NCBI GenBank assembly: GCA_963555705.1
Contig: OY743170.1
Location: 11,695,096 to 11,759,095, forward strand
Direction: 5' to 3'
DNA length: 64,000 bases
From: Ligustrum vulgare
Lineage: Eukaryota > Streptophyta > Magnoliopsida > Lamiales > Oleaceae
Shown here: one piece after another, positions 21,021 through 30,991 of the stretch
Numbering within the stretch: the first letter of the stretch is position 1
Layout: every line of letters starts with the position of its first letter
Notes under the pieces: generated by a model
Told to the model about the DNA's origin: nothing
Database searches by the model: none
What the model saw: the letters and a program-made list of their open reading frames with translations, nothing else
Program-made: the position numbers and the translations under genes

Positions 21021-22260
21021 GCTTGGTTAAATGTTCCACTAAAATATCTGTAAATTTCATTAAGATTTGTTTTTAATATTGCTACCCAATATTTATCCGA
21101 ATCATCAGTATTAACAATTAGATTATCTTTTTCATCTGGTAATCTTAATTTTGGTAAATTTTTACATTCTTCCTTAAGTGATTTGACAATTTCTGTGTGC
21201 TCATTATTCCATCATTTAGTATTTGTTTTTCTAAGTAAAATCTAAATTTTATGTCTCTTTTTTGAAAGATTTTCAATAAATCCTTCTACATAATTTAAAC
21301 ATCCTAAAAATTTTTGTATTTGTTCTTTAGATTTTAATTTATCTGGAAAACTTTCTAACTTTTTAGATATATGGGTTTGTAATTTTATTCCTCTTTTATC
21401 TATTGATAATCCAAGAAAATCAATTTCTTATTTTTCTATTATAGCTTTATTTTTTGAAAGAACAATTCCTTCTTTTTTGCATTCATTTATAAATTTTATC
21501 AAATGATTTCTATATTCTTCTCTATTATTAGAACATATCAATATATCATCAACATAGACAATTAAGAATTCATTAAATTTTCTAAATATGTTATTCATTC
21601 TTCTTTGATATATTTGTGGTGCATTTTTTTAACCAAATGGTATAACCATCCATTCATACTTACCTTGGGGTGTACTAAATGTGGTATATTGAATGCTATA
21701 TTCTTTCATTTTTACTTGCCAAAATCCTGATTTACAGTCAAATTTAGAATAATATTGTTTTTCTTTTACAAGATTTATTAGTACCTCTTTATTTGGTAAA
21801 AAGTATCCATCAAATTTGGTATATTTGTTTAATTCTTTATACCATTCTAGCTTTTCCTATTTTTTGTTCAGAATGTTACATTACCATGTAAGCTGGACTA
21901 CTATGAGGTCCGTTACTTGGTCTGATTAGTTTTTGGTTAAGTAATTCTTTTATTTGATTTTAAATTCTTGTGTATCTTGTATAGTATACATAATTGGTCT
22001 AATTCTTATAATAATATTTTCTATTAATTCTATTTTAACTTTTGAATGATGTAGTTTCCAAAATAATAATGGATTTTTTCCATAAATTTTTTCTAATTGT
22101 TCTATGATTTTTTCCATGTTTATTTGTATATTTGTTTTCAAGAATTTTTTATACATTATTCTTTTATTTTTTATTTCATTTTGTGTAATTGGTCTTTTCT
22201 CCCATTTATCACCACGTTGTGTTGATTGAATTTTGTAAAGTCTAAATTCTCTTGATATTT
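21021..22260 (-). pseudogene. Pararetrovirus reverse transcriptase
   Basis: The YVDD catalytic box lies at 21,545-21,556 within IVYVDDILICSNN. Upstream the KNAPQIYQRR motif is preceded by a stop replacing a Leu codon of the PFGL turn. The N-terminal portion (21,950-22,260) contains the characteristic IRPIMYTIQDTQEF-type stretch. Several frameshifts and stops follow. The caulimovirid wording of the motifs (KNAP, FLLP-like) supports the family assignment. Confidence 0.85.
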
Positions 22261-22600
22261 TTAGTAAATATCCACAAGGTGTTTGGAACATTATCATGTA
22301 ATTATTTTGTTTGTAATATTGAAATTGTTTTATAAAGTCATTTCCTAGTAATATATCACATTCTAATTTATTGTAATTATATATTTTATTCACAACGATT
22401 TGTTTATTTCCAAGTATTATATCAATTTTATCAGCACTATTAATTATTTGAGTACTTTCTCCTGTTATTCCTGTAATTTTTATCTTTCCATTAGTATTCC
22501 ATGATTTTATTATGAAATTTTTGAATATCGTTATATCACTTCATGTATCTATTAATGCACATGTTGTCAAAATTACTTTTAATTCATAACCTTCTATCCC
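22261..22600 (-). pseudogene. Pararetrovirus aspartic protease
   Basis: The active-site stretch ALIDT is at 22,541-22,558. The following Gly codon is TGA, so the catalytic loop is interrupted. Downstream, CDILLGNDFIKQF matches the second conserved retropepsin segment. It would cleave the polyprotein, coat protein included. Confidence 0.75.
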
Positions 22601-22798
22601 TTCATATTCTTGTTTATCTATGTTCTTATTATTTTCTATTTCTTCTATTTCTCTATTCTTATTCTGATTCATTGCTTTCTGAATCTGTTTCACTTATATA
22701 GACTTCTTGATCATAATATTCTTCAATGTCAGATATTTCACTTAGTTCACTTTCTATTTCTAAATATTCTTTTGTAATATTTTAACCTTCTTTTTGTT

Positions 22799-22840
22799 AC
22801 AGTCAGGGCTTATATGTCCCATTTCTCCACAATTCCAACA
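22799..22840 (-). pseudogene. CCHC zinc knuckle of the pararetroviral coat protein
   Basis: The minus strand encodes CWNCGEMGHISPDC, a perfect CX2CX4HX4C nucleic-acid-binding knuckle. A Lys/Arg-rich tract lies just before it in translation order (about 22,860-23,010), as in caulimovirid coat proteins. Confidence 0.88.
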
Positions 22841-23020
22841 TTTGCATTGGCTTTTGTCTTTTTTATAAGTTTTATTTTTCTGTTTTTTATTTGAGTTATA
22901 TCTTCTTTTGTAATATCTTCTCTTAGGTTTTATATATTTTTTCCTAAAGTTTCTGAACTTTTTAAATTTTTTATTTTTATATTTCCTTTTATTAATTTTT
23001 CTTCTTTCAGGATTACATCC

Positions 23021-23641
23021 TCATTGGGTAAGTTTTTTCATATCTTCACAACATATTCTAGTTAATTTTCCTAATTTCTTTAATAATTGTCTTTGCTGAC
23101 ATATAAATGCTAATCTTTCAAATAAGAATTTTATCATTGATCCTAATGTTCCAGGTGTTCCAGGGTTGTCTCTAATAAAATTTTTAAATTCTATTTTAAA
23201 GTATATTCCCCATGAACCTGGTAATTTATTATAATACATATCTCTATATACTTTTTGATTTTCATTACTATAGAATTGGACATAATAATATTTTTTGAAT
23301 TCACAAGTGTATTCTTTGATTTTACACATATCACATATTGTTAAATTTATTAATCTTACTCTTGCATTATCTTTTTCTCTAATTGTTTCTGTTTCAGCAT
23401 TGCTTATCCAATTTTCTCCTAAAAATTCATCTGCAATATAATCTACTAACTTTTCTATACATTTTCTATCTGATTTTATTAGTTCTGTTTGTACATTTCT
23501 TCTTATTAATGCTTTCGTATCACTACTTATTACTTCCCACCAATTTCTAACATGTCCTTCAAAAGATGATGTTAAAAAGTCTATCATTTTTTCAGTATTT
23601 TCCCATGTGTCATCTTTATTGTATAAAAAGTATAATATCAT
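23021..23641 (-). pseudogene. Pararetrovirus coat protein core
   Basis: A 206-codon frame with the coat/gag-like fold signature: IDFLTSSFEGHVRNWWEVI, NISNAETE-like and CDMCKIKEYTCEFKKYYYVQ segments, and LPGSWG. It lies between an acidic N-terminal piece and the basic/zinc-knuckle tail. The capsid protein would package viral DNA. The frame is closed on both sides by stops. Confidence 0.75.
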
Positions 23642-23743
23642 CTAATTTGCCCAAGTTAATAAGGTTTTTTAAGTATCTATTTTACAATCCAAATCTAGTT
23701 TTGTTCCTCCATGATTAATAGGTTTATCATAATTATTATTTGG

Positions 23744-23992
23744 TTAAAATCTATCTTTATATTTATTCCTTTTAGGTGGTTGTCTATCTCTGATTTTATT
23801 ATAATATTGTCGGTATTGTTTACTATATAAGGGTGCATAACTTTCATCCGGATTTGGTAATTCTTGTTTGAAAGTTCCTATTGGAGCTGGGTCAGGTGCT
23901 TCTCCAGTATTCATTAAAACTTGGTATTCATTAAAATTTTCTAGACTTAATTGATCAAAATTTTCTATAAGCAAATCTAATTCTTCATTCAT
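23744..23992 (-). pseudogene. Pararetrovirus polyprotein N-terminus (acidic coat precursor region)
   Basis: 82 codons starting MNEELDLLIENFDQL, acidic, then PDPAPIGTFKQELPNPDESY and a basic end. It lies just upstream of the coat protein core. Its ATG overlaps the end of the preceding coiled-coil ORF, an ATGA-type coupling common in these viruses. No movement-protein domain is visible between this start and the coat protein. Confidence 0.6.
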
Positions 23993-23999
23993 TTTTATC

Positions 24000-25250
24000 T
24001 TGTTTTTCTTCAGCTTTTAATTTTCCTAAAGTTTTTTCTATGTATTTTTGTAATTCTAACTCTTCTTCTAGTATTTTTGGTAATATATTTTTTCTAAATT
24101 CATCATCCACACTTCCTACTTCTATTATAATTTTTTTTTTTTTGTTCAAAGTGTTTCTTTCCTATTCTAAGTATTTCTTTTTCTATGAGTTTTTTGTTTA
24201 TTTCTTATCTTTGCTTTTATTATTATCTTTGAATTCTCTAATATCTAGTTTTAGTTTAATTATATCATTTCTTACTTCTTTTAATTCATTTTTTACTTCT
24301 TGAACATCACTTATTAATGATTTTATTAATATATTCACTTAATGACATTTTATACTCTTTGTTTAATAGTTTAAGCTTTTTGTACCTTAAATAGTCTGTC
24401 ATACATATCATCTATTTTTATTTCTAATTTTTTGATTTTTTCTTCTATTGATATGATTCTTTCATTCTTCTTTATTTTTTCACTTAGCTTATCTATTTTT
24501 CTATAATTATTTCAATTTTATCTTGATTAATTAATTCTCCTGATTTTCTTTGGAATTCTTTTAAAATTTCTTCATCTATATTTTTAACTTCTCCTATCAT
24601 ATCTTTTAATTCTATAAATTGTATTGTTAGTTTATTTTGAATATTCTGTAATTTTTCTTTGATATTCATATCTTGTATATTTAACTATTGTAATTCTTCA
24701 ATAGCTAATTTATCTTGTAAATTTATATTTTTATATGTTTGCCATAAAAAGGCACTTATCCAATTTAATTGCATATTGAGAAATCCATCGGATTCTCCCC
24801 ATGAGCTTAATGGTTGAAATATAGTTGTATTAGCTTATTTTATTTGATAAGATCCAACTGGAAGTTTTATATTTTCTATTATTTGTTTTTGAAATTTTAT
24901 TTTTGGAAATCCTGTCATTAATTTCTTCCTTTGATATGTTCGATTTCTAAAATAAGTTCTGTTTCATATTTTGTTTCTTCATAATTCATTATTTGATATT
25001 CACAATATTCTTCTATTGATCCGAGCATTAATTTTCTATGATATATTATATAATATTTTAGATAGTCTTCCAATGTTTTTGTTTTATCATACTTTTATTT
25101 TCTAGTTTTTTCTTTATCTTCTATCATCATTTGTATCTTCGGTAATTGCTTCAAAATTCTATTAAAATATTGTTTCTTTTTCTCTAATAATTTTAATCTT
25201 AATTTTTCTTGTCGTTTTATATTTCTTTCTTCTCTTGTTTGATCCATTAA
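24000..25250 (-). pseudogene. Pararetrovirus small ORFs (coiled-coil and ORF2-like), broken
   Basis: Three short, overlapping Lys/Glu/Ile-rich frames can be followed with stops: about 25,248-24,915 (starts MDQTREERNIKRQEKLRLKL), about 24,918-24,490 (contains QPLSSWGESDGFLNMQLNWI and a coiled-coil tail) and about 24,400-24,000 (coiled coil ending EEKQDKNE). Badnaviruses and tungroviruses have comparable small ORFs encoding virion-associated or DNA-binding proteins before the polyprotein. Individual identities are not certain. Confidence 0.5.
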
Positions 25251-25329
25251 ATTTATTCTTTATTCTATTATTAAATCTAATTTTTCATTTGTTTATATGT
25301 CTAGATATCTAATTAATTGAGGATTCGCT

Positions 25330-25608
25330 CTATGATAATCCATTTCTATAATCTTTATATAATTCTTCTAGTATATCTTTGTGGATTAAATTTAATATTT
25401 CGTTTATGATAAAATCTTCCTTTATTATATCGAAATTTATTAGATCATAAATATCTCTTCTTATCTCTTTGTCTAAATCTTTTAGAGTTCTCAAGATTTT
25501 AATTTTATAATTATTGGGTAGTACTAATGTATGCATAATTATAAATCTTGATGTATATATTATATATTTATTTTTTGTCATATAATATTTATCTTTTAGA
25601 TTAGTCAT
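25330..25608 (-). pseudogene. Pararetrovirus ORF1
   Basis: A 92-codon open frame whose ATG lies only two bases after the tRNA-Met primer site. The product is mixed and moderately basic (YIIYTSRFIIMHTLVL, DLDKEIRRDIYDLINFDIIK). It is intact in itself but I recognise no domain. A second copy of its first codons follows the duplicated primer site at about 26,073-26,104. Confidence 0.5.
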
Positions 25609-26517
25609 ACGGCTCTGATACCAATTCAGGGGTGCTACTATGAGCGAACAAAAATCATATAAACAAAAATTAATTAAAACAAAATTATCTAAGGACTTAA
25701 ATGGAGTTTTTCTATACTTTAATGGCTTATATTGTAAATCCTATGTATGATGGTATTTTAGTAAGTTTGAAGAGTGAAAGTTTATTTTCACAATATTATG
25801 GTTTCAAAGTCTATTTTACAAAATATTGTAGTTGTTAGATCTATTTATGGCTATTTCCCAAAGGAAAAATACTAAAATTCTCATGTATGTATGTGTAGGA
25901 CGTTGAAATCAAAAACGACGTTGTTTCAATTCTATGAACAAGTTATGAACAATTATGCGTGAACAGGATATGAACAGTTTCAATTCTATGAACAGGTTAT
26001 GAACAATTATGCGTGAACAGGATATGAACAGTGAAATAAACTTTGTGGCTTTTAAATATAGTAGGAGTTTTTGTCTTATAATATTTATCTTTTAGATCTG
26101 TCATATGGCTCTGATACCAATTCAGGGGTGCTACTATGAGCGAACAAAAATCATATAAACAAAAATTAATTAAAACAAAATTATCTAAGGACTTAAATGG
26201 AGTTTTTCTATACTTTAATCGCTTATATTGTAAATCCTATGTATGAGGTTATTTTAGTAAGTTTGAAGAGTCAAAGTCTATTTTCACAATATTTTTGTTT
26301 CAAAGTCTATTTTACAAAATATTATAGTTGTTGAATCTATTTATGGCTATTTCCCAAAGAAAAAATACTAAAATTCTCATGTATGTATGTGTAGGACGTT
26401 GAAATCAAAACGACGTTGTTTCAATTCTATGAACAGGTTATGAACAATTATGCGTGAACAGGATATGAATAGTGAAATAAACTTTGTGGCTTTTAAATAT
26501 AGTAGGATTACTCATTT
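25577..26517 (-). repeat. Tandem duplication of the pararetroviral leader with two tRNA-Met primer sites
   Basis: Copy A (25,577-26,072) and copy B (26,073-26,517) are closely similar. Each includes TGGTATCAGAGCC (minus strand; 25,611-25,623 and 26,107-26,119), about 400 bases of leader, and a CTATATTTAAAAG TATA-like box at its far end. Copy A also contains a 54-bp direct duplication (25,925-25,978 / 25,979-26,032) absent from copy B. Confidence 0.9.
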
Positions 26518-28892
26518 TAGGTGGATAGGTTTATGCCACGAGGGTGCCATCAAGGATTCATGTTTGTCATGTTGAATTTTCCCTAAAAATTAGCACTGGA
26601 TTCTTAACCAATGTTGTGGATGTTGATGTATGGGTCTGTATTAATTTTTATTTATTTATTTATTTATTTTTAATTTTTAAATAAGTAATTAATATCCTGA
26701 TTAAATTAAGCTTTCTTTGAGTTTAACCTAAATTTAGGTAATAACAAGTGTTACACACGTACGATGTACGATCATTTGTTACTCACATATATCGAATTTA
26801 TATGTTAACATATGAAATGAATATATTTAATTAAAAATAAGAAATGAATGAAGACATTTAAACACAAAAAGACACAATTTACACATACCTTAATTATTTT
26901 TTTACCGTTTCAGGAAATTTCTTTAAATAATGTAATTTGAATTGATTTAAAGCATAAAATGAGAAAATAAAATTATATTTAAACATAATTTGTAATACGT
27001 AAAAAAAGATATATTTGTGATATACGTTTACAATTTTATTAAAAAGAAAAAATAAAAATAAAAATAGATCGACGAACGTTCCTATTTCATCTTCTATTTT
27101 TAAAGAAAAATATTTATGTGAAATTGACAAAAAAAAATTCTTTTTCTTCTTTTATTTTAAGAATTTAAAAAAAAAAATTGTAATTAATTTTCAAGATGGG
27201 AAAGGAATCCAAGAAACTTAGGGACTTGAACAAAGAGACTATTTAAAAATTTACATTCAACTGAATTATTTTAAATTTAAAATTTATCCAAAATAAATAA
27301 TATATAGTTAATTAATACTGTAATTAAGCCCCTATCTGAGACCTATTATTTCAAATAATATTGTTTGTAAAAAATAAATTTTGATTGAATGAGTTTTTAA
27401 AAATAGGATTTTTTTGAAGTTATATGTGGATTATTTTATTAATATAATGTTAATTGAAAATAAATTTTAGAAAAATGAGGTTTTGAATAAGGGGTACCAG
27501 TAGGGGCCAAATTTTTTACCAAGTGACTGCAATTGTGAAAGTTTGGAATTGACTTAATATTAAAAAAAAAAATTCAATGACCATTTGCATAATTATTTAA
27601 TTATAATGATTATGACGTAATTAATCTTCCAAAATATAATTTCTAAATTATCAAAAGTAAATTTATCTCTACTTGAATAGCGGAATAGTAATATTAGAAT
27701 TGATACTAACTATCTTAATATAATATTTAATATTTAAATATATTAAACAAATATTTCATTTCATATTTACTTTAACATTACAAATTCAAAAAACGTGGTC
27801 CTATATTTAAATAATTGTAACAAACTAAGGAAACCTGAATTGATTGAAATATGAAGTTGCAAATCCAATAATCTATAGCCCCCGTTTGAGCCCCATTTTC
27901 CAAACAATCTTGCTAGTTGACAATGAGGTTGACATAAAGCATATGGCGCAATCATTTTTTTCATACATGACATCATCTTTTTAATGAACAATCACCAAAC
28001 CTCCAAATCACCTACTTTTCAACCTCCTCGTCAATTTACACGTACAAGTTGTATTTTCTATTATTTAAAACTCATTTATTTTTTCAAATTCATTTTCAAC
28101 TATACAATATATTTAGGAAATAATTTATACATAAACCCATAAATTTTTCATACTACTTAACCACACATTTTTCAAAGAATCACTATTCTATAACTCAATT
28201 TTTATTAAATTGGGCACAAACAAGGGCTCAATGTAAATCCAATGTTCAATTTCACCATACAGTCATACACCAATAATCACAAATATGAAATTACTATTCA
28301 CAAAAGGGAATTAGTTTTTCTCTCGTGCGATGCATGGAATTTCTATCTTTGGTATGATTTCGATTAAAATTTATAAAAAGGTGTTGATTATACAAATTAT
28401 ATTAAATAAAAAACATAGTATAAATAACATTTTATTACAAAAATGTATCTAAATTGAAACTTTTAAGAGACAAAGCTAATCAAAATAAGAAATGCTACAT
28501 GTATATGCATCATAAAGTTTGACACTTAATTAAAAATCTTTTAATTTTGTTTTGACGTTTATTTACTCTTTTCGCTGAAAACTTATCCACCTCATCACCA
28601 ATTTTCCTTTTGAATATATTTTAACTTTTAATTAATTTTATATTTTAATCTATTGCTTATATATATTAATTTTTTTTCTTATTTCATCGTTTTTCTAAAC
28701 AAGCCAATTTTTGGTCAAAAATAAAGAAATGATTAAATTTTTTTCAACACATATTATAATATAATTTTATATTTAATATATGTATTTTTTTTTCAAATTA
28801 GTTGCATTATCATTATAAGAAAAAAGCAGAATGTCAAGTTAACAACAATATGTACGAACGATAGAAAGGTTAATAATAATAAAATAATCATG
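26518..28892. other. AT-rich intergenic DNA
   Basis: No gene recognised. It holds a short TTTA microsatellite near 26,650 and low-complexity AT tracts. A moderately complex minus-strand ORF at 27,767-27,991 does not resemble any family I know and has no visible splice context or neighbours to support it. Confidence 0.5.
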
Positions 28893-28897
28893 GTAAT

Positions 28898-29692
28898 TGT
28901 TGACCACAAAATCTAGTAGGACCTTGGATCAACACATCTCTGCTCTTCTTTCTTGAACACGTGAATTTTACGCGCACTTGGACAAATAGTCAGTATGCAA
29001 CGAGGATCGGGGTGGCACCCGTTCGCACTTCTACGCTCAAGTCAGGATTCATTGTGAGTAAATATAATTGGATGCGAGAAATATAAATGTATAGAAGAGA
29101 GAAAGGGGAGTGAGATTATGTGTATTGTGTGTAATGTGTTGAATTATCAACCTATTTCTTTGTAGCAATTGCAATTCATTTTATAGAGGGAGTTGTTGTC
29201 TTAGATCATGACACATGTTACACTTTACATGTGGCAGTATCCCATCAATCTATTTATGGGGGAGTTGTTGTCTTAGATCGTGATACGTGTTACATTTTAC
29301 ATGTAGCAGCACCCCAACCCTTCATGAGGTAAACAATTTTTTTGGTAATAATCATTATATTCCATTATAGCTTTGTGTCTGCTATCATAAAGTAATTCTC
29401 CACATTAAAGACGTCAAATCAAGCTGCTCCACATCTCTCCGACACTTTAACTGGTCTTGTCACCTTTCTAAAGTATGGACTCCGGATGATGTCAGTCCAT
29501 CATAAGGAGTCCAGCTCATAAAGGTTCAAACAGTTTTGGCTACTACATTTGACCGGAGTCTCTAGATATATATATTTGGAGTGGGGACTCATGTGAGTGA
29601 GTCCGGCTAATAGAGTTCAGGAGTATTGTCGTTGGATGCTCGTGGGTCCCTTGTTGATGACGTGTCATATCCAGTTATACATTGTCGTAACA
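28898..29692. mobile_element. Solo LTR
   Basis: A 795-bp sequence starting TGTTGACC and ending GTAACA is flanked by a perfect 5-bp duplication GTAAT (28,893-28,897 and 29,693-29,697). It includes two imperfect copies of a GGGAGTTGTTGTCTTAGATC-type segment (about 29,199 and 29,262). No internal retrotransposon domain or partner LTR is in the window, so unequal recombination has probably removed the rest. The family is not identified. Confidence 0.85.
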
Positions 29693-29697
29693 GTAAT

Positions 29698-29888
29698 TAT
29701 AACCAAAATAACCTATTAAATTTCTATTTAATACTAATACTTAAAAAAAATAAGAATTATACTGATACGAGACTAATTATATAATTTACTTATACTAAAT
29801 ATGATATTTAAGTTGAAATATTAATTTTATAAGAAAAAGCAGAATATCAAGTTAACAACAATATAAATGAACGACACAAAGGTTATTT

Positions 29889-29930
<42 letters not shown>

Positions 29931-30267
29931 AATCCTAACACTAATTAAATAAATAACTTAATCCTACAATAAATTTTGAATAAAATAACAGTGCATTAAA
30001 CATCCAAATTAATCAAACAAATAAATTAATTGAAGAGTAGTTATCGGATTAAATATAATTTTATATTTATAAAGAATTTTAATAATACTTTTCAAATTAG
30101 TTACATAATCATTGTACCGAAATTAAAATAAAAAATTAAAAAAAAAAATCAGGAATAATATAAACGAACAATTTATTCCATAAAAAATCATGAAATTATT
30201 AATCAAGTATGAAATTTTTTGTTTGGAAAGAAATTTTCTGGATTAGTCACTTAATCTTTTTTTTTTT
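29698..30267. other. AT-rich DNA with poly-A tract and diverged repeat copies
   Basis: Non-coding. It contains a poly-A run of about 40 bases (29,889-29,928). The segment at about 29,815-29,885 resembles 28,800-28,875 (AAGCAGAATRTCAAGTTAACAACAATAT). Confidence 0.6.
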
Positions 30268-30276
30268 TTTAATAAT

Positions 30277-30982
30277 GGATAATTTTATTGACACCACTAA
30301 TTTTGTTAACCACACCACATTATATATAAACATTTATTTAAACATGAATTTTATAATTACACCACATTCATTTTACAAATATAACATTTACTAAATAAAA
30401 TAAAAATAAAATATGGTACACCATATGAGACTTCTTCAATCTTTATCTTCATCTTCACACACTCTACCCTAACGACCCAACCCCCAATCACGTACTAGAG
30501 ACTTCTTCTAACTTTAGAATTACACTATGTTCATTTCTTGTTATTCACTGTCTGATAGTCAACTCATCTTCAACGAATAACGAGTTTCTTGCTAAATCAA
30601 ATGTTACAATCGAATTCTATTGTGCTCCTTTGTCGTTGAATCATGAATTGTCTAAATTCTTGCCAGCGGAGGACGACTTTAGGTTAAACGTAATTTAGAA
30701 AAATGAAAAAATTATTCTAGTTTGAGATAGAACTCAATTTGATTTGTGAATTGGAATAGATAATAGAGTAATTGGAATACTTTTTCGGCAAAAATTGCAT
30801 GTTGAAAAATATGTAATGCATATAAAATTTAGAGTTTTTATATTTGTGGTGTACATAAGAATAAAAAATAAGAAAAACTAATATAATGAGTGGTTATTTT
30901 AGTCAATTTAATTGTGACAAATTTAGTAAATATGAAAAGTGTGGCGAAGTTAACAAAATTGGTGGTGTCAATATAATTACCC
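30277..30982. mobile_element. Mutator-like non-autonomous element (MITE)
   Basis: A 706-bp element with inverted repeats of about 40 bp (left GGATAATTTTATTGACACCA, right end read inward GGGTAATTATATTGACACCA). It is flanked by a perfect 9-bp duplication TTTAATAAT (30,268-30,276 and 30,983-30,991), the duplication length typical of Mutator-like elements. There is no transposase inside. The interior has a moderately GC-rich patch with no clear gene. Confidence 0.85.
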
Positions 30983-30991
30983 TTTAATAAT

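Larger units (their letters stand above)
18157..26517 (-). mobile_element. Endogenous pararetrovirus (Caulimoviridae-like), degenerate
   Basis: Genes on the minus strand follow the order primer site complementary to tRNA-Met, small ORFs, coat protein, CCHC zinc knuckle, aspartic protease, RT with YVDD, RNase H of caulimovirid type, an unassigned module, a promoter with TATA box, and a TAV-like ORF. There is no integrase and there are no LTRs, which separates it from copia elements that share the tRNA-Met primer. It is very AT-rich with many stops, so it is a fossil. The TAV-like ORF is split by the Tat1 insertion and continues at about 490-911. Genus cannot be assigned by eye. Confidence 0.85.

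Noticed and set aside
25611..26119. Copia element based on the TGGTATCAGAGCC primer site
   Set aside because: There is no integrase, the RNase H wording is caulimovirid, coat protein and zinc knuckle are followed by protease-RT-RNase H, and no LTR ends or target duplication fit. The primer site is shared by copia and caulimovirids.
27767..27991. Possible host exon on the minus strand
   Set aside because: The 74-codon peptide resembles nothing known to me and lacks splice context. It was left as intergenic.
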